NCBI GenBank assembly: GCA_039707465.1
Contig: CM077653.1
Location: forward strand, 1,619,501-1,683,500
Direction of reading: 5' to 3'
DNA: 64,000 nucleotides
Source: Rhabdophis nuchalis
Taxonomy: Eukaryota > Chordata > Lepidosauria > Squamata > Natricidae
The notes beneath the pieces are model-generated. The model was given only the letters and a program-made list of their open reading frames with translations. It did not search any database and was not told the origin of the DNA. Of this stretch, positions 50,641 to 63,141 are shown piece by piece (position 1 is the stretch's first letter; the number at the start of each line of letters is the position of its first letter). Made by a program: the position numbers and the translations under genes.

Positions 50641-52233
50641 TGGATTTAGATGCGTTTCAGTTGGGTTAAAACATTTATTTCTCCTGCTACCCATCCTCTA
50701 CTCTGTTGCTGGAGGGCCTGGAAAAGGAGGAAGAGGTGTAGTTGCTTAGCAACCTTTGTGTCCCCCCCCCCCCAATGCAGCTCAGAGCGATGTTTCTTGG
50801 GGTTTCTTGGCCCAGCTGAGCTTTGTAGTTGAGGAACTGTTGAGGAAGTAAGCGACACAAGCTGCCAGGCGGGTTCTCCTCCTCCCTCCTCAGCCCTCTC
50901 TGATGAGAAGGGGATAATTATAATGATGGGGAGTTTTGTCCTCTCCGCGTTCTTCCTCCGAAAGGCCAGCCCAAATTGCATTGGGGATTTCCTCTTCTCT
51001 CCCCCAAGACACGTATCTCCTTTCTTCAACCATGGGTAGAAAGGAAGGAAACCTATTGGAAGGAAGAGCATGGTCCTGCTTGGTCTCTGGCGGTCCCACT
51101 GCTTCATTCAACTCTGAAGGCAGGAAGAAATCTCCACCTGGTGTCAGGTTTCCAAAAGATGCCCTCATTAATTCATGAGCCTTGAGCCAAGTTTCAAAAG
51201 ATACTCAGTCATTTATTAGGAACACCATTTTGGCACTACCCCATTGCAGTCAGATCTGAACGTCATTTAAATTATGGCTGAACTTTGCCCCTGTTTCTTC
51301 CCTCCCTCCCCTCAGTCTGTGTCATAAATCACATTCTCCAATGAGGTGCACCCCTCCCAAGCCTGCTGTAATCTGAGATCCAACTCTAGCCGAAGGTATG
51401 CGTGGAATGTGCTACCCCCCCCCCACTTTCCTCACCATGGCAACTTGATAACAGACATGCGAATGCTTTATGAGTTGACACCTGGTTTCTGGATCAGATC
51501 TTCCCACGGAGCCGATGCATAAATGACCTTGATTGTGTGTCCTGTCCCCCCAATCGGGCCTTGATTTATGATCAACCTTGAGAGGAGCGCAGGAACAATG
51601 CTAAGGTTATTTTGGTCGGTGGGCCCATAAACGCACCAGAGCAGAAGTGGTGAGGCTTCGTTCAAGGCTAGTCCTCAAGACAGCCGTTGGCCCTGAAGGG
51701 GCAATAAGCAGAGATAAAAAGCGGATTTTCTGTGTTTTGGCCCATCTTGGCCACGTCGACGCTATCATCTGTTCGCGGGGTTGAATTGGCCCACCTGTTT
51801 CCTTTTATAGCTGCTAAAAATAAAAGCCCTTTGCTAGTTGCATTGCAGATCGTACTTGAGTTCCCAGAATCCGAAACAAAACATTTTCTGCTTGTTTTAA
51901 TGGTTACTCTGGGGGCTCTTTCCCAAAAACCCCCAAAAAACACAAATGTGCAAACAAACACATCCACGCCATAAAACTAAATCTGCAACGTGCAATAAAC
52001 AATTACCGGAAAATGCCATCCTCATAATCCTTCTTGCTCAAACAAAAAAAAAACCCATAAACCTCCCACACTCCAGAATCAGGAATGTGCATCTTGCTTC
52101 GTTTAACATGTTGTTCTTAGACTTCGGGAATGTAAAGCATCTGAATCCATCTGAATTCTCAGTTTTCTGGCTTTTTTTCCCCTAGAGGAGCTTAGCTTTT
52201 ATATAGAAAAGGGGCTTTGATTGCTTCTTGCAA
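50641..52233. other. No gene seen
   Basis: Single-copy apart from homopolymer C tracts (50762-50773, 51415-51424). No coding exon, RNA gene or recognised repeat. Confidence 0.4.
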
Positions 52234-52311
52234 ATAGAATAGAATAGAATAGAATAGAATAGAATAGAATAGAATAGAATAGAATAGAACAGAACAGAAC
52301 AGAACAGAATA
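52234..52311. repeat. (AATAG)n microsatellite at a CR1 tail
   Basis: About 15 pentamers, of which four near the right end are AGAAC variants, abut the 3' end of the CR1 that follows. Confidence 0.95.
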
Positions 52312-52830
52312 GCAGAGTTGGAAGGGACCTTGGAGGTCGTCTAGTCCAACCCCCTGCTTAGGCAGGAAACCCTACACCACTTCAGACAAAGGGTTCTCTA
52401 ACATCTTCTTAAAGACTTCCAGTGTTGGGGCATTCACAACTTCTGGAGGCAAGTTGTTCAACTGATTAATTGTCCTCACTGCCAGGAAATTTCTCCTCAG
52501 TTCTAATTTGCTTCTCTCCTTGATAAGTTTCCACTAATTGCTTCTTGTTCTACCCTCAGGTGCCTTGGAGAATAGTTTGACTCCCTCTTCTTTGTGGCAA
52601 CCCCTGAGATTTTGGAAGAGTGCTCTCATGTCTCCCCTCGTCCTTCTTTTCATCAAAGTAGACATGCCCAGTTCCTGCAACCGTTCCTCATATGTTTCAG
52701 CCTCCAGTCCCCTCATCCTCTTTGTCCTTCTTCTCTGCACTCTTTCTAGATTGTCAACATCTTTTCTACATCGTGGCGACCAAAACTGGATGCAGGATTC
52801 CAAGTGTGGCCTTACTAAGGCATGACCTAG
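52312..52830 (-). mobile_element. CR1 LINE 3' end, minus strand
   Basis: The longest clean CR1 after 14284-15035. The minus strand reads YEERLQELGMSTLMKRRTRG and a PRCRKDVDNLERVQRR block; the plus strand begins gagttggaagggaccttgg. Confidence 0.92.
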
Positions 52831-53027
52831 GAGCTGTAAAAAAAAGCTCCATTTTTTAAATATATAGCTCTATAACTCAGGGGGTCCCATTAAAAAAAAG
52901 GGTGTGTGTGTGGAACCCAGTTAATCAAAGTTTGTAGGCCACCCCAATTTACAAGATCTTCGGGCAACCCCATGCCTGACTCTGGAATTGCTGAGGCTGC
53001 TCTGATTGGCCGTGGCACCTTGCCCAT

Positions 53028-53412
53028 ACAGCTAATCCTCAACCTACAATGTTCCGCAACCGTTCAAGGTTTCAACGGCACTGAAAAGAAACAGCTTATG
53101 ACCGCTCCTCACACTTACAACCACTGCAGCATCCCCATGGCCACGTGATCAAACTCTGGACGTTTGGCCACTGACTTGTATTTGTGACGCTTGGCAAGTG
53201 GTCCCTTCGTGACTTTCTGATCAGCAAAATCAAAGGGGGAAGCCGGATTTGATGAACAGCCCTGTTACTAATTTAACAACGGCAGTGATTCACTTAACAA
53301 CCGTGGCAAGAAAGGTTGAAGCACGGGGCGAAATTCACTTAACAACTGCCTCACTTAGCAATGGAAATCTTGGGCTCAGTTGTGGCCGTAAGACGTGGAT
53401 TTACCTGTAAAG
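53028..53412 (+). repeat. Dispersed repeat, family D, most complete copy
   Basis: acagctaatcctcaacctac at the left; ccactgcagcatccccatgg, cagtgattcacttaacaacc and gggctcagttgtggccgtaa follow in order. Useful as the reference for the interrupted copies. Confidence 0.7.
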
Positions 53413-53550
53413 TTATGGTCCCCATGAAGACATACACACCCTAACTACACTCCCCCTGTGTCTACTGTGATTTGGGGGGGCTCAGTGGGTGATTGCATAA
53501 CTCCAGAGCATGTTTCTGGACCTTGGCAGCGTAAAGATGGGTGCACAGCT

Positions 53551-53612
53551 GGCTGGGGAATTCTGGGAGTTGAAGTCCACCCCTCTTTAAGCTGGCAAGG
53601 TTCAGAGACGCT
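53551..53612. mobile_element. Half of a family A MITE
   Basis: ggctggggaattctgggag and ttgaagtccaccc of the right arm only. Confidence 0.6.
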
Positions 53613-54057
53613 ACTGTGGGATATGGGAGCAGCTGCCACTGGGAGAAATATCTTCAGAGGTTTGGGAAAGAGGTGTCCGACTCATTGATCGCCTCTCCTC
53701 CTCCATCTCTTCGCCAAAAAGTTGCTGTCTCTTTTTCCTCTTTTTTGGACTAGAAGAAGCAAGCTAGCTTCAGGGCAAGGCATCACTTTCCCTCTGTCTT
53801 CATTTGCTGCGTGCCGCCTGGAGGTAGTTTACTTAGGTTTATGAAAGCAATTTAGAAGAACTGATTTCTTCCTGCGGATGTCCTAATGATCCATGGCAGT
53901 TATTACTTTCAAGAGCAGCGTGTTCCCAAGGAGGAAAGAAGGCAGGCAGGCAGGCAGAGAAGCTTTCTTCCCTTCGGGGGCACCTTTGCCAGGGTGCTGC
54001 GGCTTGGCCTTGAGTGGACTGGTTTAATCATCCAGTCTTTGAGGCAGTGGGGAAATG

Positions 54058-54245
54058 CCTTTTTTTTTTACTACGGGTTCTGTGGACGTGGCTTGGCGTG
54101 GGGTGGCTTGGTAGGCGTGACAGGGGAAGGATACTGCAAAATCCCCATTCCCACCCCACTCTCAGGCCAGCCAGAGGTGGCATTTGCCAGTTCTCCAAAC
54201 TACTCAAAATCTCCGCTACCAATTCCCCAGAACCTGCCGTATTTC
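54058..54245 (-). mobile_element. hAT-type MITE, family C (inverted)
   Basis: ttttttactacgggttctgtgg at the left and ccagaggtggcatttgcc, ccccagaacctgcc to the right; ends eroded. Confidence 0.6.
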
Positions 54246-54810
54246 CCTCCTGCTTTGAGGTTTCTCCCGTTGGGTTCACCTGAGCCATTCCCACAGGTGC
54301 CTCTGCAGGGCTCTGGTCCAGAGATCTGCTACCCCTGCGATGGGTGATGGGTGAGGAAAGCTCAGCTGCTGGAAGGTGCTGGCAGGAATCTTTGTCGAAA
54401 GACAAATCTATAATGCAAGCGTAAATAAGCCACGATGGATCGTAGGAGCAGGGTCCCCTCGGGGCAGGAGCTACAGGGAGGTGCCCACAGCAGGTCAGGA
54501 AATGAAGGAGGGCAGGTTGCCTGCGTCAGCGATGCCCAGGGAAATGGCAAGCAACACAGTCAGAACATTGCTATCAATTGCTGAACACAGGACTCCCTCT
54601 AAGTACTGCATTTACAATTACCAGTTCTCGGCATTTGGCCATTCGGAAGAGGAGCTGTTTAAACCCGGCCGTCTCTGAGGTCTTGACATCACGACCCTCG
54701 GTGGGGCTGCGGAGAAAACTTTTGCTGGCATTGTGAGCCTCATTCAAAGCTGCATCTTAATACGGTGGCTTTCTGCCCCCCTTCAGCCCCAAGATGTTTG
54801 GCTTGGGGAA

Positions 54811-54851
<41 letters not shown>

Positions 54852-54867
54852 GGAGAAGATGAACAGA
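54246..54867. other. No gene seen, ends in (GA)n
   Basis: Single-copy sequence, then a (GA)n microsatellite at 54811-54853 directly before the CR1 fragment. Confidence 0.5.
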
Positions 54868-54950
54868 TGCACAGAGTTGGAAGGGACCCTGCAGGTCATC
54901 TAATCCAACCCCCTGCCCAAGCAGGAGACCCTACGTCTGCCTCTACCTAG
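54868..54950 (-). mobile_element. CR1 3' end fragment
   Basis: cagagttggaagggaccctg, then catctaatccaaccccctgc; about 80 bp. Confidence 0.85.
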
Positions 54951-56149
54951 GAGAAAGAGAAGAAGCTGGCAGAGTCACTAAGAAAGCCATGAAGAAACAG
55001 CCAGAGTCACTCAGAAGTGAAGGCATTCCCTCATGCGATCGTATTAAACATGGATTATGAAATATAAATGCCATGATTGCAGAAACGATGGGGAAATAGC
55101 TGTGTGTGTGTGTGGGGGGTCTTCGGCCTTTAACATTGAGATCCTTTTTTTAAAAAAGTTTTTTTTTTCATTTTCATAATAAATAACCACATGTATACAT
55201 TTACATAGCCAGCATTTTTTTGTTCTATTATTAAATATTCACATCCATTCGTCTTACCATCAACCCCCACAAACAATTATTGGCTCTTCTGCTCTTCATA
55301 CATCATATTTGTACCTTATCCATCGCTTTCTTCTCCCTCTCTCCTCCTCCTCTGTCATCCTTCCCTTCTCTACTTCCCCTTCCTCTCCTGCTCCCTCCCA
55401 CTCCCACTCCTCCTTTCTCTCCTCCTCCTCCCTCCCTTCCTCCTTTCTTCCCTCTGTCATCCTTCCCTTCTCTACTTCCCCTTCCTCTCTCCGGCCTTTA
55501 ACATTGAGGTCTTAATGCCTTATTTCACTGCACCAAAGAGGTCGGAAGTCAATGCCTTCTTTTTCTTTCCCTTTTCCCTTGCTCTCCTTCACTCTCCACT
55601 TCCCTTTCTCCTCTCCTTAATATTGGCTTTTGCATTTATTAACATCTTCCATTAATAAAACTATCCAGAGTCGTGACATTTGGAGACGGTGCAGGAAATC
55701 TCCCTCTCGTTTCCTGTGGCTTTCTTTACTTGAAGGAAGAAAAACACCCAAGCCCAGCCCCCCACCCCTCAGTCTCAACCAGGCTGAAGGCTCGCCTTTG
55801 GTGAACAATATAATCTGATTTAGAAGACAGCGCCGACCGTTTTTTCTGCGGCATAAACGGCGTTGCTGAAAGTCCCCATTATCCGGCAGCCTGTATGAGA
55901 ACACGGGCTCCCTGCTCTGAGGAACGTTTTATCCATTTTCTGCTGTCCAATTCATTCTGTGAAATTGCATTTTTCATACGCCGGTTGGACAGTTGATCAA
56001 ATGGGGGAGGAGGGGGGAATGAAATCAGAAGATTGGGTGGGTGGGGGGGGATGTAAGCCTTCATAGGGACCATAATGTTACAGGCCACAACTGAGCCCAA
56101 GATTTCTGTTGGTAAGTGAGGCAGTTGTTAAGCGAGTTTTGCCCCATGT
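54951..56149. other. Pyrimidine-rich and single-copy stretch, no gene seen
   Basis: Probable minus-strand L1-like T-rich sequence (55140-55330), then a strongly pyrimidine-rich part (55330-55500) with the duplicated phrase tgtcatccttcccttctctacttcccc at about 55354 and 55455. Single-copy afterwards, with a family D fragment near 56085-56149. Confidence 0.45.
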
Positions 56150-56275
56150 TACTGTTGTTGTCCGTCGGTGGCCTGTGGAGCTGGCAACACATTCAGACAG
56201 TGAGGAGGTTGGCCCAGGCTTGGAGACTGGGGAAGGCTCTGAGGAGGGCTCTGCATTGGAGGCAGAGGGAGTAGA
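56150..56275 (+). repeat. Dispersed repeat, family F
   Basis: gtgaggaggttggcccagg, ctggggaaggctctgagg. The reverse complement recurs at 60385-60500 (gagccttccccagactcc, cctccccaacctcctcactg). A short (GAGTA)n follows at 56270-56290. Confidence 0.6.
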
Positions 56276-56782
56276 GTAGAGTAGAGTAGAATATTCAATA
56301 GGGTCCTTTTGTAAGAATTGGGCCCTTACAAAAACAAACTTCTTCAAAAGAAGATATTCTGGTGTATTTGTTCTGATTATTAGCGGAGATCCCTGGGGTA
56401 GAATTTTTGGAAACCGGCCGGCACAGTTCCTCGTGGCGGGCGATTGGCGGATAACGCAGCCCGGTCTATCGTAGGCGATTGCATTGATGATAGCAATTGT
56501 GGTCTCCGGGGGAGTCTCGCCCCGAGAAGGTCAGCACCGTCTGTAAAAGACGAGCAACATCTCAGCCTGAACTTCCCCGAGTGCCTCCTTTGGGAGATCC
56601 TTTAGGAGGATGTATTTTCACACACTGCTTTTTATGAGGATGGAGGTGAAAATGGGCCCAGGAAACGCCTGTTTGTGGCAACAAGAGAAAAGATGGAATG
56701 AAAAGGAGGGCAGGAGAAGCACAGAGGTTGGGTCCCATTTATCGGGATTGTATCCAGCACAAGCTCCCCTTAAACCATAGGT

Positions 56783-56919
56783 CGGGGGTGTCAAACTCAC
56801 ATCGTCATGGCGATGTCATGTGACGTATCGGGACTTCCCCCCCCCCTTTGCTAAACCGGGCATGGGCGTGGCCAGCATGTGATACATCTGGCCCACGGGC
56901 CGGGAGTTTGACAGCTCTG
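56783..56919. mobile_element. hAT-type element, family B
   Basis: CGGGGGTGTCAAACTCAC to ggcccacgggccgggagtttgacag-type right end; a shorter relative of 1620-1849 with the same gcccncgggcc core. Confidence 0.55.
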
Positions 56920-59002
56920 CCACAGGTAGATACCTGCTCCCAGGGGATGCTAAACTGGAACAAGCAAGCACCCTGAAATGCCTTCTCCTTTACCTGCCTC
57001 TGGAATGACTATCTTCTTAAATGTCTGTATTTCCATTATTGGATAAAACTGCTTCTGAATGGTAAAGTTACTTGGAAGGCTGGCTCCTTTGCTTGGTTGT
57101 AAATCTACTTCGCTTGTTCAGCGTAAATAAATCTGGAAAGAAAATTAAGAAAAAAAACCCAGTTCTAAGCCAGGTTGGGCAAGGAAGCGTCAACCAGAAG
57201 CTTCCCATCGACTTGAATTCCCATCCCGCAGAAGCTGTGAGGCTCCCACCGAGGCAGGCTCTGGAGATGTTCAATTTCAAAACACATCATAGATTGAAGA
57301 ATAGAAGAAACGGTAGAGATGTTGTTTGTGGAGAACATCTTCTGGCTTTGCGGCTTGCAAACCCCTCTGAGACCCAAGTGGTGAGGAACCTCAACTGACT
57401 GGCAGAGCAACTTTGAAAGCTTCTTCAACCTAATTCGTTGCTCCGGCCTTACCTTAAAGTCACTTTGTGGACAGATTTCTTCAGAGAATCCTTCAATATC
57501 ACCTTGGTAAAGATGGATAAATGGCCGTTTTAAAGAATTCCTAAGCAGGGGCTGCCAGTGAACCTTTAAATGCTACTGGACCTAAAGGTCAACGTCCTTG
57601 AAATATCCTGGACTGACGGGCATGGCTGGAAAATTAGGAGCAAAAATTTAGTAACTGTTCTAGAAGGTAGAAGTACCTATTCCCAAAATGGTTGCTTAGG
57701 GGTGGTAGGTGAACTGCAATACATCAGCTAACCAAATCAAAACTGGCTGTCCTTTCCTTTCCTTTCCTTTCCTTCTCCATTTCCTTTCCTTTCCTTTTGT
57801 TCCTTTCATTTCCATTCCTTTCCTTCTTTCCTTTCCTTTCCTTTCCTTTCCTTTCTCCTTTCCTTTCCTTCTTTCCTTTCCTTCTTTCCTTTTCCACATA
57901 TCCCTGAGAGTTGAGATCAAAAGCCACGGAGTTGGGGCTCCATTTTCGCCCAGTCAAAGAAGGAGGTGCAAACCTTGCATTCATGATTCCCACTTTTGCT
58001 TGCCGCCCCAAAGAAGGAGGACTTAGAAGTTTAATTTTGCTGGGTGGGGCCCGAGCTCTGAGTTTTGAGTGCCGGACTTCCTGCAGCAGAGAAAAAGAGG
58101 TTTCTGAAAACGATCAAGTTCCTGAGATTGCCGAGAGAGCTACAGTCGAGGACGGAGGGCTTCATATTTCATCTGTCTTAGATGAGTTTCTCAGATAATG
58201 AGATAATCCCTCACCCAGAGGAACAATGTATATTTCTCCAATAGGCCTGGCAGGCCTTTGTCGTCTGTTGGAGAGACGATTGCCTGCCACGCTTCGGTTC
58301 CGTCCTGGTTATCGTTATTGTTTTTTTGCCATCTGAAGTCCTGAGCGTGTCTGAACGACTCTGGTGGCTGCGTAGGACCCAGCCGAGAAGTGTCACGTCA
58401 GGATAACAAGCATCCCTCGCTTATTTCCCCCGCTGGATCAATCCGCTTCCACATTGATTTTTCCAAATTGCCCGTGATTGCACAACAACATGATTATGTA
58501 ATCACCGGAAGTGCGAAAAGAGAAACTTCTTCCAGGGTTCAGCTTTGGCTCCCCATCCTCTCCGTCTCTCCCATCGTGGCCTGTGGAAGCAGCAACCTGC
58601 TCCGGGTGCCTGAAGAAGCCGGAGGGTGGCCGAGAGTTTTGCACCTCGATGTGTGAATGGTTGCAAGTTGGATCTGCAATGGAGAGTTAACGGAGGAAGG
58701 CAGGAGGCTGAAAACTGGTTATGCTATCTGGGAATTTAGTTTGTTTATGGATTTGGTTTGTTTGCCGCACCATCTTGCTTCGAGGTGACTCTTTAGTGGG
58801 GCTGTGCTCCAGCAGGGGTCAAGAAAGTCAAGATGGCAGCCATTACCATGCAATTGAACTCCCCCTACTTCTTATTTTTTTTGTCTGGGATACATAAGTG
58901 GTCCTTGACTTAGGATTGAAATTGGGGGCACTATTTATGCTGCAAAGCAAGTTGCTTTTAAACCAGCTTTGCCTGATTTTATGATCTTTTTTCGCCATGG
59001 CT
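56920..59002. other. No gene seen; includes (TTTCC)n tract
   Basis: A TTTCC pentamer tract lies at about 57745-57895. The rest is single-copy within the window; open frames are short. Confidence 0.45.
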
Positions 59003-59352
59003 AGGAAGTGGCTCAGGGGCTAAGATGCTGAGCTTGTCGATCAGAAAAGTCAGCAGTTCGGCAGTTCGAATCCCTAGCGCTGCGTAATGGAGAGAACTCC
59101 CGTGACTTGTCCCAGCTTCTGCCAACCTAGCAGTTCGAAAGCACATACAAAATACAAGTAGAAAAATAGGAACCCCCTTTGGAGGGAAGGGAACAGCGTT
59201 CTATGCGCCTTTGGTATTGAGTCATGCCAGCCAATGACCACGGAGACGTCTTCGGACAGCGCTGGCTCTTTGGCTTTGAAACGGAGATGAGCACCGCCCC
59301 CTAGAGTCGGGAACCACTAGCACAGATGTGTGAGGGGAACCTTTACCTTTTT
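59003..59352 (+). mobile_element. tRNA-derived SINE (Sauria type)
   Basis: Second copy of the SINE at 5285-5624: aggggctaagatgctgagct, gcagttcgaatccctagcgc, and the same gaggggaacctttacctt end. It contains a duplicated gcagttcg next to the B box. Confidence 0.85.
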
Positions 59353-59749
59353 AAAGAAGTGATTCTCTACTTCTTTTCAACTGATTATATTTCTTTTCCT
59401 CCTCCCATTGAATTAGAGATATAAACTCCCAGAGCAAACTCTCTGCCCCGGGAGGCAACTTCAGACATCACGTTCTCCAAGAAAGAAAGTTTTGAGGTTA
59501 CGGTTGAGAGAGGATCTTTTGTTAAAAGCAAACTCTTAGCAAGACTTTGGGGCAACCTGCCAGGAGCGAGAATTCTCAATCCACCGAAGGGCAATTTTTT
59601 TTCCTGGGTAATCAGATTTTTGTTTTGTCATCGTAATTGCAAATCTGGCTAATCTAACATCTCATTAGACGGGAATCAAAAGAAACAAAAGGAAACAAAA
59701 TTAAATTGCCACTCCTGAGTCTTGACTGCCAAAGCACTGGGGATCTCTT

Positions 59750-59750
<1 letters not shown>

Positions 59751-59797
<47 letters not shown>
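59751..59797. repeat. (TG)n microsatellite
   Basis: About 23 TG units. Confidence 0.95.
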
Positions 59798-59798
<1 letters not shown>

Positions 59799-59920
59799 GG
59801 GGTTCTTTTGTTTTCTCCCTTCTTTCCTTGTCTGAATCCTGGGAAGCTTGATAACAATAAACCAGAATAGCTGAAAGATGGGGGTGGCATGACAGAAACA
59901 GTCTGCAAGAGGAGCGATGG

Positions 59921-60160
59921 CAGGGGTGAAATCCAACCAGTTCTGACCAGTTCTGGAGAACCAGTAGCAGAAATGTTGAGTAGTTCGGAGAACTGGTAAA
60001 TACCACCTCTGGCTGGCCATGCCCTCATCTATTCTCTGCCTTCCGAGTCACAGCTGATCGGGAGGGAATGGGGATTTTGCAGTGTCCTTCCCCTGCCACC
60101 CCCACCAGGTCACACCATGCCCACCAAGGCAGGCCCACAGAACTGGTAGTAATAAAAAAT
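59921..60160. mobile_element. hAT-type MITE, family C
   Basis: CAGGGGTGAAATCCAACCAG at the left; gaactggtagtaataaaaaa at the right. Longest variant, including the cagctgatcgggagggaatgg part also present at 41230-41275. Confidence 0.7.
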
Positions 60161-60384
60161 AACCTCTGGGCGATGGTGCCTGTGCACTTTTGTAGAAAGA
60201 TAGCACCCCACCCCCCTAGAAGGATGAAATATTTTGAGAAATATTAAAGAGGCAGAATATTCTATTTCCCTGGGTGAGAAGTTCAGGAACATGTTTTTTT
60301 AAGGGAGGGAGAAAGCAGCCCCCGCCTTTCTTAATAGCCCTCAGCAGATATCGACCAAACAAAAGATCTTCAGCTCCAGGGTGA

Positions 60385-60500
60385 TGGGATTAAGACATTA
60401 AGACCTCCTCTGAGCCTTCCCCAGACTCCAGGACTGGCTCAGGTTCCTCCCCAACCTCCTCACTGTCCAAATCTGCTCCCAGCTCCACTGGCCGCTGGCG
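60385..60500 (-). repeat. Dispersed repeat, family F
   Basis: Reverse complement of 56150-56275. Confidence 0.6.
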
Positions 60501-61655
60501 GGCCACAACCGGGAGTCCCTGCGTTGTCCAGTGGGATTAAAACCCTTCAGGTTGCATAGCATTTTTTTCTACTTGAGGACAACAAAGCTTTCCAATGTTG
60601 GAAATAAGAGCTTCGGTTTTTTTAAATAAAGAAAACCCCAAAACTTTTGGAAATAAATGCAGCTAATATCAAGCCAATGGCTTCTTCCCTCTCCTCCAAA
60701 GCAAACATCTAACAGTTCAATGCAAATTGATTTAAAAAAAAAATGAGGCCACCGAGGTGGGGAATGAGAAAGTGCTGGCTGAGACTCTCACTCGGCTTGT
60801 CCATTCTTCGAAGAACCAGCAAGCAGCAGGCTGCGAAATGCACAGCGGGCCACTATTGATATGAGCTATCTTGATTTGCAAATAATGCAAATGATTTTTC
60901 GAACACCGATCTTGCAAAGGCCCCTTTGCGTTGGCCAAGGACTGACTCTGCAGCAGGAGAACAAGATAGCAGCGTATCTGGTATCAGCAGGAATTTGCTC
61001 GTAGCTTTTGAAGCAAAACCAATCCTGTTCGGTCGCTGATAAAATTCAAACTCGTATCCATATTGAATTTTCACTTGCAAAATGATTCCATCGATCTCAG
61101 CAGATAATAACCTCTTAACAACATGCCGGGCCTGACGCTGAATGTTGATCTGCCGTTCCTGCCACTCGGATGGCGTGGAAACTCTGCCAACTCCAGACAG
61201 GGCGATCGATGGATGGGCCATCTTTGGCCATATCCTCTTCCTCCACTTTGCATTCATCCGAGACGAGGAATGGCTGAGGGAGGGCGAGTCTCCGACAGAG
61301 TCATTATCGCCGCTATTAAATGAACATTTTCAAGATTTTGTTGTGGGGGAACATGTCAATAAGGATGCTTTGACATCAGGGTGGGAGGATCTGGATTGTC
61401 AGAAATGTTAGAAAGGAGGAAACAATTTGCCCAGGAAAAGGAGGGTTGGAAATGTAAAACTTTCACCAGAGAAGGCCTGAGTTTGCCAGGGAGAGCCAAG
61501 ATGGCTTCTGGATGGCCCCCCTTTTCTGCCTATTCAGTTTTCCAAGGGCTTGGCATTGTTTCCCCAACACGACAAGTCTTTGGAAGGAAGTTCTCCAGAG
61601 CTGTCCTTGGTCACCCTCAGTGAAGAAATGTCTGTGGAGGTTGTGCATCCTCCAG
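60501..61655. other. No gene seen
   Basis: Single-copy, non-repetitive sequence. Open frames at 60853-61257 (-) and 61142-61411 (+) overlap each other and resemble no family I know. Possible conserved non-coding DNA, not demonstrable here. Confidence 0.35.
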
Positions 61656-61890
61656 GCCAGGGGTCCCTAAACTTGGCAACTTTAAGACTTGTGGACTTCA
61701 AGGAAGGAAGGAAGGAAGGAAGGAAGGAAGGAAGGAAGGAAGGAAGGAAGGAAGGAAGGAGGAAAGGGAAGGGAAGAAAGGAAGAAAGGAAGAAAGAAAA
61801 GGAAGGGAGGGAGGGAGGGAGGGAGGGAAGGAAGGAAGGAAGGAGGGAGGGAGGGAAGGAAGGAGGGAGGGAAGGAAGGAGGGAGGGAAG
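61656..61890. repeat. Left half of MITE A running into (GGAA)n
   Basis: CAGGGGTCCCTAAACTTGGC and acttgtggacttcaa form a family A left arm; from 61700 it turns into AAGG and GGGA tetramers for about 190 bp, with the right arm absent. Confidence 0.8.
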
Positions 61891-62732
61891 GCTGCAGGCA
61901 AAGTAATATCAGTTCCTCTATCCTTTTTTATGCTCAGATTTAAAGCCTGGTCTGGAAATGTCAAGTATTCAATTTCAGGCTGTTGCAAATGCCCAGAAGA
62001 GTCACCGTTATCTCATAAATTGGAGAAAATGAGCTGCTGTTGGCAGCTTTCGACAAGATTTTCACAAGGCTGCTCTCCCAGGTGCTTCTTCAGAAGAAAG
62101 CATGAAGTGGCCTTTAGCGGCACTAAATATCTGAAGCCATCTGCAAAGTTGATTTTTATGCACATGATACACACACACACACGGACGATCTCTAACAAAA
62201 AGGGGGATTTTGGTGCACCAAAGAACTTCTGCAAGAATTGCAAGACCTTAATTGCAAATGCATGAGGCCCGAATCCCATGTTTTTCCGCCTTCGTTCCTC
62301 CAGCATTTCTCCGGCTGAATATCTTTAAAACAAGAGCTGGTGCCCACTCACAGGAACCACAGAGGAATTAATTCCAGCCCCAGGACTCCAAAACCATATA
62401 ATAAATGTGGGATTTGCCTCATCCTCTTTTAACCTAATCCACACTGGAGGTGCAGGTGTCCACCGGAGCCGTTCACGGGATGCCAAGCGTTTGACATCAT
62501 GTGTCCGTGGGAAGATTTTGCAACATTAGTGGGGGATTAATTATCCTCATCCCGGGATTAGCCTCCTCTAAAGCAGCTGGCTCTCCGTTTTCTCTCCATC
62601 CCTCCTCATCCCCCATCTCTGACCTTCCCGTTGTACTCACAAAGCCTGATTCTTCCTTTCTTTGATTCTTCAGCTCTTCAGCCAACGATTGGTTGACAGG
62701 GGACCCTTCCCCTAATTGCTCAGGGACAGTGG
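61891..62732. other. No gene seen
   Basis: Single-copy except a (CA)n tract at 62169-62181. Confidence 0.4.
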
Positions 62733-62875
62733 TCCAGGGTGAAATCCAGCAGGTTCTGACCGGTTCTGGAGAACCGGCAGTGGAAATTTTGAGTAGTTTG
62801 GAGAACCGGCAAATATCATCTCTGGCTGCCTCAGAGTGGGGTGGGAATAGAGATTTTGCAATATCCTGTATCAAC
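62733..62875. mobile_element. hAT-type MITE, family C, truncated
   Basis: cagggtgaaatccagcagg, ggttctggagaaccggcag, then truncated after gattttgcaatatcctg. Confidence 0.65.
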
Positions 62876-62956
62876 CAACAGTGCCAGTCAATGATATTTG
62901 CGATGCATTTTTAAATGTTCAGTTGTCTGAGTTTCATGTTTAATGAATAAAGTATC

Positions 62957-62959
62957 ATA

Positions 62960-63009
<50 letters not shown>
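62957..63009. repeat. (ATG)n microsatellite
   Basis: About 17 trinucleotide units. Confidence 0.95.
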
Positions 63010-63096
63010 ACGCTACCTTAACAGTTCTTAGGTTCTTGGTTAGGACTTGAACTTTTAAGTTTTTAACTAGTCCCAGGCTGTGAATCAAATTGAAGG

Positions 63097-63098
63097 AT

Positions 63099-63140
<42 letters not shown>
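63097..63140. repeat. (AAC)n microsatellite
   Basis: About 14 trinucleotide units, within a stretch (63010-63400) where gttcttaggttcttggttagg at 63025 recurs as gttcctaggtccttggttagg at 63315, an imperfect 290-bp-spaced duplication. Confidence 0.9.

Positions 63141-63141
<1 letters not shown>

Noticed and set aside
61071..61411. Overlapping frames on both strands in non-repetitive DNA
   Set aside because: No homology recognised and no splice-consistent extension; not enough to call an exon.
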